Assembly: GCA_035048485.1 (NCBI GenBank)
Contig: CM068588.1
Span: forward strand, 992,001-1,056,000
Reading direction: 5' to 3'
Source: Pteria penguin
Taxonomy: Eukaryota > Mollusca > Bivalvia > Pterioida > Pteriidae
Length of the DNA: 64,000 nt
A program made the position numbers and the translations under genes. Positions 13,701 to 25,989 of the stretch are shown piece by piece. Position 1 is the first letter of the stretch. Each line of letters starts with the position of its first letter. The notes under the pieces are model-generated. The model was not told the origin of the DNA and ran no database searches. It saw only the letters and a list, made by a program, of their open reading frames with translations.

Positions 13701-16700
13701 GGAGTTAGGTATTTTACCGATTGAGTTTGGCCGACTCGTCAGGCATCCTACCGATTGAGCTAGGCCCACATGTCAGGCACTTTACCGATTGCGTAAGGCC
13801 GACCCGTCAGGCATTTTTCCGATTTAGTTAGGCCGATGAGTAAAGCAATTTACCGATCTAGTCAGCCCGACTTGTCAAACACTTTGACGATTGAGTAAGG
13901 CCGACCAGTCAGGCATTTCAACGATTGAGTTAGGCCGACGAGTGAAGCAATTTACCAATCTAGTTAGCCCGACGAGTAAGGCATTTTACCGATTGGGTAA
14001 GGCCGAACCGTCAGGCATTTAGCCGATTGAGTTTGGCCGACCCGTCAGGCATTTTACCGATTGAGCGAGGCCCACAAGTCACGCATTTTACCGATTCTGT
14101 AAGGCCGACCCGTCAGGCATTTTACCGATTGAGTTAGGCCGACGAGTGAAGCAATTTACCGATCTAGTCAGCCCGACGAGTCAGGCACTTTAACGATTGA
14201 GTAAGGCCGACCCGTCCAGCATTTTACCGATTGAGTTTGGCCGACTCGTCAGGCATCCTACCGATTGAGGTAGGCCCACGAGTCAGGGACTTTACCGATT
14301 GCGTAAGGCAGATCCGTCAGGCATTTTTCCGATTTAGTTAGGCCGATGAGTGAAACAATTTACCGATCTTGTCAGCCCGACGAGTCAGGCACTTTGACGA
14401 TTGAGTAAGGCCGACCCGTCAGGCATTTTACCGATTGAGTTTAGCCGACCCGTCAGGCATTTTACTGATTGACTTATGCCGACGAGACAGGCCTTTTGCC
14501 GATTGAGATAAACCAACAACTCAAGGACTTTTCTGATTGATTTAGTCTGAGTTTGGCCAACTATTTAGGCACTTTTCCGAGTGAGTTAGGCCGACGCTTC
14601 AGTCACTTAACTGTTTTAGTTCGGCCGACACGTCAGCCATTTCACCGATTGAGTTAGGCCGACGAGTGAAGCAATTTACCGATCGAATTAGGCCGACGAG
14701 TGAAGAAATTTACCGATCTAGTCAGCCCGACGAGTCAGGCACTTTACCGATAGAGTTTGGCCGACCCGTCAGGCATTTTACCGATTGAGGTAGGCCCACG
14801 AGTCAGGCACTTTACCGATTCAGTAAGGCCGACCCTTCGGGTATTTTACCGATTGAATTAGGCCGACGAGTGAAGCAATTTACCGATCTAGTCAGCCCGA
14901 CGAGTCAGGCATTTTACCGATTGAGTTTGGCCGACTCGTCAGGCATCCTACCGATTGAGCTAGGCCCACGAGTCAGGCACTTTACCGATTGCGTAAGGCC
15001 GACCCGTCAGGCATTTTTCCGATTTAGTTAGGCCGATGAGTAAAGCAATTTACCGATCTAGTCAGCCCGACGAGTCAAACACTTTGACGATTGAGTAAGG
15101 CCGACCCGTCAGGCATTTCAACGATTGAGTGAGGCCGACGAGTGAAGCAATTTACCAATCTAGTAAGCCCGACGAGTAAGGCATTTTACCGATTGGGTAA
15201 GGCCGAACCGTCAGGCATTTAGCCGATTGTGTTTGGCCGACCCGTCAGGCATTTTACCGATTGAGCTAGGCCCACGAGTCACGCACTTTACCGATTCAGT
15301 AAGGCCGACCCGTCAGGCATTTTTCCGATTTAGTTAGGCCGATGAGTAAAGCAATTTACCGATCTAGTCAGCCCGACGGATCAAGCACTTTGACGATTGA
15401 GTAAGGCCGACCCGTCAGGCATTTTACCGATTGAGTTAGGCCGACGAGTGAAGCAATTTACCGATCTAGTCAGCCCGACGAGTCAGGCATTTTACCGATT
15501 GGGTAAGGCCGAACCGTCAGGCATTTAGCCGATTGAGTTTGGCCGACCCGTCAGGCATTTTACCGATTGAGCTAGTCCCACGAGTCAGGCACTTTACCGA
15601 TTCAGTAAGGCCGACCCTTCGGGTATTTTACCGATTGAATTAGGCCGACGAGTGAAGCAATTTACCGATCTAGTCAGCCCGACGAGTCAGGCATTTTACC
15701 GATTGAGTTTGGCCGACTCGTCAGGCATCCTACCGATTGAGCTAGGCCCACGAGTCAGGCACTTTACCGATTGCGTAAGGCCGACCCGTCAGGCATTTTT
15801 CCGATTTAGTTAGGCCGATGAGTAAAGCAATTTACCGATCTTGTCAGCCCGACGAGTCTAACACTGACTATTGAGAAAGGCCGACCCGTCAGGCATTTCA
15901 ACGATTGAGTTAGGCCGACGAGTGAAGCAATTTACCAATCTAGTAAGCCCGACGAGTAAGGCATTTTACCGATTGGGTAAGGCCGAACCGTCAGGCATTT
16001 AGCCGATTGAGTTTGGCCGACCCGTCAGGCATTTTACCGATTGAGCGAGACCCACGAGTCACGCACTTTACCGATTCAGTAAGGTAGACCCGTCAGGCAT
16101 TTTTCCGATTGAGTTAGGCCGACGAGTGAAGCAATTTACCGATCGAGTCAGCCCGACGAGTCAGGCAATTTAACGATTGAGTAAGGCCGACCCGTCCAGC
16201 ATTTTACCGATTGAGTTTGGCCGACCCGTCAGGCATTTTACCAATTGACTTATGCTGACGAGACAGGCCTTTTGCCGATTGAGTTATACCGACAACTCAA
16301 GGACTTTTCTGATCGATTTAGTCTGAGTTTGGTGAACTATTTAGGCACTTTTCCGAGTGAGTAAGGCCGACGCTTCAGTCACTTAAACTGTTTTTAGATT
16401 GACCGACACGTCAGCCATTTCACCGATCGAGTCAGGCCGACGAGTGACGCAATTTACCGATTGAGTGAGGTTGACCGGTCAGCCATTTTGCCGATTGACT
16501 TAAGCCGACGAGTCAGTCACTTTATCTATTGAGTTTGGCCGACGAGTCAGCAATTTTCTGATTGAGTTTGGCCGACTCGTCAGGCATCTTACCGATTGAG
16601 CTAGGCCCACGAGTCAGGCACTTTACCGATTGCGTAAGGCCGACCCGTCAGGCATTTTTCCGATTTAGTTAGGCCGATGAGTGAAACAATTTACCGATCT

Positions 16701-19700
16701 GGTCAGCCCGACGAGTCAGGCACTTTACCGATTGCGTAAGGCCGACCCGTCAGGCATTTTTCGTATTTAGTTAGGCCGATGAGTAAAGCAATTTACCGAT
16801 CTAGTCAGCCCGACGAGTCAAACACTTTGACGATTGAGTAAGGCCGACCCGTCAGGCATTTCAACGATTGAGTTAGGCCGACGAGTGAAGCAATTTACCA
16901 ATCTAGTAAGCCCGACGAGTAAGGCATTTTACCGATTGGGTAAGGCCGAACCGTCAGGCATTTAGCCGATTGTGTTTGGCCGACCCGTCAGGCATTTTAC
17001 CGATTGAGCTAGGCCCACGAGTCACGCACTTTACCGATTCAGTAAGGCCGACCCGTCAGGCATTTTTCCGATTGAGTTAGGCCGACGAGTGAAGCAATTT
17101 ACCGATCTAGTCAGCCCGACGAGTCAAACACTTTGACGATTGAGTAAGGCCGACCCGTCCAGAATTTTACCGATTGAGTTTGGCCGACTCGTCAGGCATC
17201 TTACCGATTGAGCTAGGCCCACGAGTCAGGCACTTTACCGATTGCGTAAGGCCGACCCGTCAGGCATTTTTCCGATTTAGTTAGGCCGATGAGTAAAGCA
17301 ATTTACCGATCTAGTCAGCCCGACGGGTCAAGCACTTTGACGATTGAGTAAGGCCGACCCGTCAGGCATTTTACCGATTGAGTTAGGCCGACGAGTGAAG
17401 CAATTTACCGATCTAGTCAGCCCGACGAGTCAGGCATTTTACCGATTGGGTAAGGCCGAACCGTCAGGCATTTAGCCGATTGAGTTTGGCCGACCCGTCA
17501 GGCATTTTACCGATTGAGCTAGTCCCACGAGTCAGGCACTTTACCGATTCAGTAAGGCCGACCCTGCGGGTATTTTACCGATTGAATTAGGCCGACGAGT
17601 GAAGCAATTTACCGATCTAGTCAGCCCGACGAGTCAGGCATTTTACCGATTGAGTTTGGCCGACTCGTCAGGCATCCTACCGATTGAGCTAGGCCCACGA
17701 GTCAGGCACTTTACCGATTGCGTAAGGCCGACCCGTCAGGCAATTTTCTGATTTAGTTAGGCCGATGAGTAAAGCAATTTACCGATCTAGTCAGCCCGAC
17801 GAGTCTAACACTTTGACTATTGAGAAAGGCCGACCCGTCAGGCATTTCAACGATTGAGTTAGGCCGACGAGTGAAGCAATTTACCAATCTAGTAAGCCCG
17901 ACGAGTAAGGCATTTTACCGATTGGGTAAGGCCGAACCGTCAGGCATTTAGCCGATTGAGTTTGGCCGACCCGTCAGGCATTTTACCGATTGAGCGAGAC
18001 CCACGAGTCACGCACTTTACCGATTCAGTAAGGTAGACCCGTCAGGCATTTTTCCGATTGAGTTAGGCCGACGAGTGAAGCAATTTACCGATCGAGTCAG
18101 CCCGACGAGTCAGCAATTTTAAAACGATTTGAGTAAGGCCGACCCGTCCAGCATTTTACCGATTGAGTTTGGCCGACCCGTCAGGCATTTTGCCAATTGA
18201 CTTATGCTGACGAGACAGGCCTTTTGCCGATTGAGTTATACCGACAACTCAAGGACTTTTCTGATCGATTTAGTCTGAGTTTGGTGAACTATTTAGGCAC
18301 TTTTCCGAGTGAGTAAGGCCGACGCTTCAGTCACTTAACTGTTTTAGATCGACCGACACGTCAGCCATTTCACCGATCGAGTCAGGCCGACGAGTGACGC
18401 AATTTACCGATTGAGTGAGGTTGACCGGTCAGCCATTTTGCCGATTGACTTAAGCCGACGAGTCAGTCACTTTATCTATTGAGTTTGGCCGACGAGTCAG
18501 CAATTTTCTGATTGAGTTTGGCCGACTCGTCAGGCATCTTACCGATTGAGCTAGGCCCACGAGTCAGGCACTTTACCGATTGCGTAAGGTCGACCTGTCA
18601 GGCATTTTTCCGATTTAGTTAGGCCGATGAGTGAAACAATTTACCGATCTGGTCAGCCCGACGAGTCAGGCACTTTACCGATTGAGTCAGGCCGAACCGT
18701 CATGCATTTTACCGATTGAGTTTGGCCGACCCGTCAGGCATTTTACTGATTGACTTATGTCGACGAGACAGGCCTTTTGCCGATTGAGATATACCAACAA
18801 CTCAAGGACTTTTCTGATTGATGTAGTCTGAGTTTGGCCAACTATTTAGGCACTTTTCCGAGTGAGTTAGACCGACGCTTCAGTCACTTAACTGTTTTAG
18901 TTCGGCCAACACGTCAGCCATTTCACCGATTGAGTTAGGTCGACGAGTGACGCAATTTACCGATTGAATTAGGCCGACGAGTGCAGAAATTTACCGATCT
19001 AGTCAGCCCGACGAGTCAGGCACTTTACCGATTGAGTAAGGCCGAACCGTCAGGCATTTTACCGATTGAGTTTGGCCGACCCGTCAGGCATTTTACTGAT
19101 TGACTTATGCCGACGAGACAGGCCTTTTGCCGTTTCAGTTATACCAACAACTCAAGGACTTTTCTGATTGATTTAGTCTGAGTTTGGCCAACCGATTGAG
19201 CTAGGCCCACGAGTCAAGCACTTTACCGATTCAGTAAGGCCGACCCGTCAGGCATTTTAACGATTGCGATAGGTCGACGAGTGAAGCAATTTACCGATCT
19301 AGTCAGTCCGACGAGTAAGGCATTTTACCGATTGGGTAAGGCCGAACCGTCAGGCATTTAGCCGATTGAGTTTGGCCGACCCGTCAGGCATTTTACCGAT
19401 TGAGCTAGGCCCACGAGTCACGCACTTTACCGATTCAGTAAGGCCGACCCGTCAGGCATTTTTCCGATTGATTTAGGCCAACGAGTGAAGCAATTTACCG
19501 ATCTAGTCAGCCCGACGAGTCAGGCACTTTAACGACTGAGTAAGGCCGACCCGTCCGGCATTTTACCAATTGAGTTTGGCCGACCCGTAAGGCATTGTAC
19601 CAATTGACTTATGCTGACGAGACAGGCCTTTTGCCGATTGAGTTATACCGACAACTCAAGGACTTTTCTGATCGATTTAGTCTGAGCTTGGTGAACTATT

Positions 19701-20400
19701 TAGGCATTTTTCCGAGTGAGTTAGGCCGACGCTTCAGTCACTTAACTGTTTTAGATCGACCGACACGTCAGCCATTTCACCGATCGAGTCAGGCCGACGA
19801 GTGACGCAATTTACCGATTGAGTGAGGTTGACCGTTCAGCCATTTTTCCGATTGACTTAAGCCGACGAGTCAGTCACTTTATCTATTGAGTTTGGCCGAC
19901 GAGTCAGCAATTTTCTGATTGAGTTTGGCCGACTCGTCAGGCATCTTACTGATTGAGCTAGGCCCACGAGTCAGGCACTTTACCGATTGCGAAAGGCCGA
20001 CCCGTCAGGCATTTTTCCGATTTAGTTAGGCCGATGAGTGAAGCAATTTACCGATCTAGTCAGCCCGACGAGTCAGGCACTTTGACGATTGAGTTTGGCC
20101 GACCTGTCAGGCATTTTACCGATTGAGTTTGGCCGACCCGTCAGGCATTTTACTGATTGACTTATGCCGACGAGACAGGCCTTTTGCCGATTGAGATAAA
20201 CCAACAACTCAAGGACTTTTCTGATTGATTTAGTCTGAGTTTGGCCAACTATTTAGGCACTTTTCCGAGTGAGTTAGGCCGACGCTTCAGTCACTTAACT
20301 GTTTTAGTTCGGCCGACACGTCAGCCATTTCACCGATTGAGTGAGGCCGACGAGTGAAGCAATTTACCGATTGAATTAGGCCGACGAGTGAAGAAATTTA
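10769..20400. repeat. Long-range duplicated blocks within satellite A
   Basis: A diagnostic variant monomer starting TATGYYGACGAGACAGGCC occurs at 10769, 11741, 14475, 16251, 18203, 18756, 19106, 19610 and 20163. The 553-bp step recurs (18203 to 18756, and 19610 to 20163), so the pair is itself duplicated at an offset of 1407 bp. Blocks near 14.9-16.5 kb reappear near 16.8-18.5 kb at an offset of about 1.95 kb, including a rare GAGTCTAACAC variant at 15854 and 17801. This is a third repeat layer above the monomer and the 102/204-bp units. Confidence 0.8.
12939..13656. repeat. Clear stretch of 6-mer and 3-mer higher-order units in satellite A
   Basis: Monomers of the type GTTAGGCCGACGAGTGAAGC start at 12939, 13143, 13245, 13449 and 13657. 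The steps are 204, 102, 204 and 208 bp, that is 6, 3, 6 and 6 monomers, the last with a 4-bp GGCA insertion near 13600. Neighbouring monomers in each unit have their own fixed variants (GATCTAGTCAGCCC, GATTGGGTAAGGCCGAACC, GAGCTAGGCCCACGAG, GATTCAGTAAGG), so the repeating unit is multi-monomer rather than random. Confidence 0.85.
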
Positions 20401-23400
20401 CCGATCTAGGCAGCCCGACAAGTCAGGCACTTTACCGATTGAGTAAGGCCGAACCGTCAGGCATTTTACCGATTGAGGTAGGCCCACGAATCAAGCACTT
20501 TACCGATTCAGTAAGGCGGACCCGTCAGGCATTTTACCGATTGAGTTAGGCCAACGAGTGAAGCAATTTACCGATCTAGTCAGCCCGACGAGTCAGGCAT
20601 TTTACCGATTGGGTAAGGCCGAACCGTCAGGCATTTAGCCGATTGAGTTTGGCCGACCCGTCAGGCATTTTACCGATTGAGCTAGTCCCACGAGTCAGGC
20701 ACTTTACCGATTCAGTAAGGCCGACCCGTCGGGTATTTTACCGATTGAGTTAGGCCGACGAGTGAAGCAATTTACCGATCTAGTCAGCCTGACGAGTCAG
20801 GTATTTTACCGATTGAGCTAGGCCCACGAGTCAGGCACTTTACCGATTGCGTAAGGCCGACCCGTCAGGCATTTTTCCGATTTAGTTAGGCCGATGAGTG
20901 AAGCAATTTACCGATCTAGTCAGCCCGACGAGTAAGGCATTTTACCGATTGGGTAAGGCCGAACCGTCAGGCATTTTACCGATTGAGTTAGGCCGACGAG
21001 TGAAGCAATTTACCGATCTAGTCAGCCCGACGAGTCAGGCATTTTACCGATTGGGTAAGGCCGAACCGTCAGGCATCTTACCGATTGAGCTAGGCCCACG
21101 AATCAAGCAGTTTACCGATTCAGTAAGGCCGACCCGTCAGGCATTTTACCGATTGAGTTAGGCCGACGAGTGAAGCAATTTACCGATCTAGTCAGCCCGA
21201 CGAGTCAGGCATTTTACCGATTGGGTAAGGCCGAACCGTCAGGCATTTAGCCGATTGAGTTTGGCCGACCCGTCAGGCATTTTACCGATTGAGTTAGGCC
21301 GAAGAGTGACGCAATTTACCGATTGAGTGAGGTTGACCGGTCAGCCATTTTGCCGATTAACTTAAGCCGACGAATCAGGCATTTTACCGATTGACTTAGG
21401 TCGACCCGTCAGGCATTATTTGTTTGAGATAGGCCGACGAGTCAGGCATACTACCGGATGAGGTAGGGCGACCCGTCAGGGATTAAATTAGGCTGACTGG
21501 TCAGGCATTTTACCGATTGAGTCAGACCGACCTTTCAGGCATTTTTCGGATTGACTTTGACCGACGAGTTAGTTACTTTACCGATTGAGTTTGGCCGACG
21601 AGTCAGGCACTTAACATATTGAATTAGTCCGACCTATTAGGTATTTTACCGATTGAGATACACCCACGAGTCAGGCACTTTACCAATTGAGTAAGGCCGA
21701 CCCGTCAGGCTTTTTTACCGATTGAGTTAGGCCGACCCGTCAGGCATTTTACCGATTGACTTATGCCGACGAGTCACGCACTTTGCCGATTGAGTTATAC
21801 CGACAACTCAGGCACTTTTCTGATTGATTTCTGAGTTTGGCTAACTATTCGGGCACTGTTCCCATTGAGTTAGGCTATCGAGTCAGCACTTAGCCGATTA
21901 AGTTAAGCTGACGTGTCAGGCACTCTACCGATTGAGTTAGGCCGACTCATCAAGCATTTTACCGATTGAGTTAAGTTGACCCGTCAGCTATTTTACCAAT
22001 CGACTTTAGCCGACAAGTGAGTGACTTTACCCTCTGAGTTAGGCGGACAATTCAGCATTTTACCGATTGAGTTAGGCTGACGAGTCAGCACTTTACCGTT
22101 TGAGTTAGGCTGATTTGTCAGGCATTTTACAGATTGACTTAGGTCGACCCGTCATGTTTTTTTCCGATTGAGATGGGCCGATGAGTCAGCATGAGTTAGA
22201 CCAACCAGTCAGACACTTTACTGATTGAGTAAGGTCGATACGTCAAGAATTTTACGGATTCACTTAGGCCGACAAGTCAGTGACTTTACCATTTGTGTTA
22301 GACCGACGAGTCAGCAATTTACTGATTGAGGTACGCCGACGCGTCAGGCACAATACCGAATGAGGTAGGCCGACCCGTCAGGCATTTTACCGATTAAGTT
22401 AGGCTGACTGGTCAGGCATTTTACCGATTGAGTCAGTCCGACCTGTCAGGCATTTTTTCGGATTGACTAAGGCCGACGAGTCATTACTTTACCGACTGAG
22501 TTATACCCACGAGTCAGTCACTTTACCGATTCAGTTTGGCCGACGAGTCAGCCATTTTACCACTTGAGTTAGTACGACTCGTCAGGTATTTTGACTATTG
22601 AGTTAAGCGGACAAGTCAGAATTTTACTGATTGAGTAAGGCCCACGAGTCAGCACTTTACCTATTGAGTTAGGCCGACCCGTCAGGCATTTTACTTTTGA
22701 CCAACGAGTCAGGAACTTTACCTGTTAAATTAGTCCGACTCGTTAAGTATTTTACCGACTGAGTTAGGCCCATGAATCAAGCACTTTACCGACGAGTTAG
22801 GCCGACGTGTCAGGCATTATACCGATTTAATTAGGCCGATCTGTCAAACATTTCACCGATTGAGTTAAACTGACGTGTCAGGCATTTTACCAATTGAGTC
22901 AAGCCGACCGTCAGGCATTAGGCATTTTTCGGATTCACTTAGGCCGACGAGTCAGCACTTTAACGATTGAGTTAGGCCGACGAGTCAGGCAATTTACCGA
23001 TTGAGTTAGGCAGACGAGTCAGCACTTGAGCAGTTAAGGTATGTCTTAAGATTTTTACCGATTGATCTAGGTCGACACGTCAGGCATTATTCTGATTGAC
23101 TTAGGCCGACCCCTCAGGCATTTTACCGATTAAGCGAGGCCGACGCATCTGGCATTTTACCGATTGAGTTTGGTCGAATCGTCATCCATTTTAATGGATG
23201 ATTTAGGCCGACGAGTTCGGCACTTTACAGATTGAGTTAGGCCAACCTGTCAGGCATTTTACCGATTGACTTAGGCCGACGAGTCAGGTACTTTACGGAG
23301 TGATTTAGGCCGGCGAGTCATCTCTTTAACAATGCAGTTAGGCCGACGAATCAGGCACTTTACCGATTGAATTAGACAGACCCGTCAGGTATTTTACTAA

Positions 23401-23440
23401 CTGACTCAGGCCGACGAGTCAGACATTTTGCCGATTGATT

Positions 23441-24337
23441 CATATTCTCCCATATTTCTCATGTGATTTATTCAGTTCTCTTTCTGTACATGTCCCTGGA
23501 ATTACACATGGAGTCATACTCTCAAGAACCATTTCGTGACATACATTGGCACGTAAAAATCCTTAACTAATTTTGGCGGTTCAAAGGACCATACATGTAG
23601 AATAAACAAATGTGCCAGACACATGTCACCAAAATATAAGTGCAATAATCTTGGAGTGGCATAAAAAAATCCAGAATGTATATATTAAATTAAATTCAAC
23701 TCTCAATACTTACTAATGACAGAATGTATTCTTTCTTCTCATTTCGTCATCTGCGCATCCCTGCATACCAAGTGTTCATGCTGGGCACCACACCATGGCC
23801 ACAAACACATGGCGATTCAAGATTGCAGAGACGAGCCCTGGGCGTCTGGGCATCTCCTCATCTCTTTAAATTTCATGTTGGGCTGTGTAGATAACAAAAT
23901 CAATATTCGAGAATCAATGACGAATATAATTGGAATTGTATGAATATCAATTTGACACGACAATGATTACAAAATTTGGAAGCTGTCGAAAATTTGAATG
24001 GTACCCTACTACTATAGCTTGTTGAAAATTTTATAATTAGTTAATTTGAAGTATGCACAAAAATGTACACGATCATTTAAAAGCCGAAGTCAGAAAAATA
24101 GATCAGAATGCATGCAAAATTATCGTTCTTTGTACATAGCTCATTTCAGAAATAATTGCATTCAATTTCTTTAAATTTAACAACAGGTAAATCCAAATTT
24201 CATCTCAATAAAATACAATATATATGGTCATTCATTCTAAATATTCAGGTAATGATACAATGTTTCGATACGTTGCTTCTTATAGAAGGATGCGGAGTAT
24301 CGAGTAATAATTTTAATACTAAACACTATACATTCTT
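23441..24337. other. Non-repetitive AT-rich spacer after satellite A
   Basis: The satellite stops at about 23440 and no tandem structure follows. Small open frames (such as 23716-23943) show no recognisable domain, and no RNA gene was seen. Confidence 0.45.
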
Positions 24338-24351
24338 TGTATTGGCGGGAG

Positions 24352-24858
24352 GCCGGGGTTCGAGTCCCGCTCTGGTCATGCCGGTGTCCTGTCTTTCGGA
24401 CGAGACAGTGAAAACCGAGGCACCGTGTCGTGGTATGATTGATTGATTGATTTTTGTTTTACGTCACACCATGAATATTTCACGTATATGGTGACGGCAT
24501 CTGCCTGATGCGGGGCTTTTACCTTTGCAACGGACCCACCCGAAGCAGTGAGGGATCTTTAACGTGCCATGCATACCACGACACGGGGCATCGGTTTTAC
24601 TGTCTCATCCGAAAGACAGGACACCGGCATGGACAGAGCGGGACTCGAACCCCGGCCTCCCGATCAGGAGTCCGGCGCGATACCACTAGGCCACGCCGGC
24701 TTCGTCGTGGTATGCATGGCACGTTAAAGATCCTTCACTGCTTCGGGTGGGTCCGTTGCAAATGTCAAAATTTGTATGCTCCGCATCAGGTAGATGCCGT
24801 CACCGTATACGTGAAATATTCGTGGTGTGACGTAAAACAAAAATCAATCAATCAATCA
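24352..24858 (+). mobile_element. SINE family B, outer copy interrupted by a nested SINE
   Basis: Plus-strand SINE starting inside its tRNA-like head at the B-box (GGGGTTCGAGTCCCGC) and ending in (CAAT)n. It is split by a minus-strand copy of the same family at 24438-24703. Its own target duplication is 14 bp, TGTATTGGCGGGAG at 24338-24351 and TGTATTGACGGGAG at 24859-24872 (one mismatch). The body contains CGGTGTCCTGTCTTTCGGA, GAGACAGT, CACGTTAAAGATCC and GTGAAATATTCGTGGTGTGA. It is 5' truncated compared with the copy at 43888. Confidence 0.9.
24438..24703 (-). mobile_element. SINE family B, full-length copy nested in another family B copy
   Basis: On the minus strand it has the complete order: tRNA-like head with an A-box-like TGGCCTAGTGG and B-box GGTTCGAGTCC, the body, and an (ATTG/CAAT)n tail. 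It is flanked by an exact 11-bp direct repeat GTCGTGGTATG at 24427-24437 and 24704-24714, which is sequence of the outer SINE. The outer copy therefore predates the inner one. Because they lie in opposite orientation, the pair also forms a large hairpin-capable structure. Confidence 0.92.
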
Positions 24859-25287
24859 TGTATTGACGGGAGCCATATTTTCAAAACATGGTTGAGTTAC
24901 TCCATTTTATCACAAGTTTTGAATCAGTTCTTGTTGTTAAATCTTCTTCCTAAAATATATCAAAATCTAACGATGACTATCTTAAAAAACGAGTTTCGGT
25001 TGCACGTCGGAATAGGAAAAATAGGAAAAATAATTCCTTAATAATCATTGGCTATATTCAGGCAAAAATAAGCATTTCAATATATTTAAAGTCAACCATA
25101 GGGAAATAATAATGAAAACCATGCTATGTAATTTACTCAACAGCAAGAGATTGTTAAAGTCCAAAAAGACGTCAAAATACATCAAAACTTATGAATCCGT
25201 TTTCAATTAAATGAACAAACTTGAAACATACATTCTTCTAGATAACACAGATGCTATTAGTTTTATTATCCACACAGTGGTGCTAGA

Positions 25288-25560
25288 GATCGAGGAAGAT
25301 TTTCAAAGAGGGGTTCCAACTGAATTCTATTTCTAGCCATGGCAGTGCCACCTGTCGAAGGATTTGGATGAAATGAACGAAAAACTTTGTACAAGACCTA
25401 TAGTACTTCATGTATAATAAGTTTCATCAAAATCGGTCGAGTTGTTCCACAGCAAACTTTTAAAATTCGAAAGATACGCCCTTATCTACCTTCTTTTGCT
25501 ATCTTAAAACATTCATTAGAAATCAAAAATTAAGATCTTGTCAAAATTCTTTTTAAAAAT
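25288..25560. repeat. Dispersed repeat family R1, copy 1
   Basis: Shares ordered blocks with 27535-27870: GATTTTCAAAGAGGGGTTCCA, TTAGCCATGG.., GTGCCACCTGT, GATGAAATGAA-type, GACCTATAGTACTTCATGTAT, AGTTTCATCAAAATC. A shorter piece recurs at 28424-28470. This looks like an old dispersed element. No protein was recognised. Confidence 0.75.
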
Positions 25561-25670
25561 CATTCCTTTACTATATTCTGGCTAAAATGTGCATTTCGGT
25601 GCACGTGGAACGTGACATGGTGAGGCTGTCACCATCCTGGCTTCGTGAGTTTTTTCCGGATACTGCGCTT

Positions 25671-25672
<2 letters not shown>

Positions 25673-25708
<36 letters not shown>
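25673..25708. repeat. Poly-C homopolymer tract (36 bases)
   Basis: An uninterrupted C run. The poly-Gly minus-strand ORF that crosses it is an artefact of the run. Its length in an assembly is probably unreliable. Confidence 0.95.
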
Positions 25709-25989
25709 TTACAATACCCTGACGCCAAGATCCGTGCCAAAGAGCAAGATTTATATAAGTTCTTAACTTGTTCCTTAATCACTGTAAAATCAATAAAGTT
25801 ATAATTTTTTTTAGTATCAAAATATTAAATTCCAAAAAGACGGCAACAAATATCAAAGTACTAAGAGTACTGATTGAAGGGGATTAATGAAGCACATGGT
25901 TTAGTCCAAAATAGCAAGCCTAGCGTAGCATAACACGCCCGCCGCTTAATTTGAATGGACGAATTTGTAATTATAGAAATATCCCCCAT

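Larger units (their letters stand above)
4400..23440. repeat. 34-bp satellite array A, about 19 kb, with higher-order repeats
   Basis: About 560 head-to-tail monomers of 34 bp (a representative is 6640-6673). Each carries GTTAGGCC, then GAC-NN-GTCAGGC, then an A/T-rich block ending TTTTACCGATTGA. The NN pair is most often GA or CC, and the two monomer types commonly alternate. Single-base indels occur but the phase recovers. Because 34 is not a multiple of 3, open frames over the array (for example 20898-21161) repeat every three monomers (102 bp) and show no domain or codon bias. Monomers directly abut without unique spacers, unlike CRISPR. Edges (4400-7000 and 22000-23440) are visibly more diverged than the middle, as expected when unequal exchange homogenises the core. 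Confidence 0.97.

Noticed and set aside
20898..21161. 87-residue internally repeated protein
   Set aside because: It is the translation of three-monomer (102-bp) blocks of satellite A with no start context, domain or conservation of frame in neighbouring units.
4400..23440. CRISPR array
   Set aside because: Period of 34 bp is in the range of a CRISPR repeat, but monomers abut with no unique spacers, there are no cas genes, and the context is eukaryotic.
24156..25041. ORFs of 96 and 177 codons
   Set aside because: They run through the nested SINEs and flanking spacer; similar frames appear in the SINE at 43958.
25582..25782. Gly-rich minus-strand protein
   Set aside because: Poly-Gly is produced by the 36-base C run.
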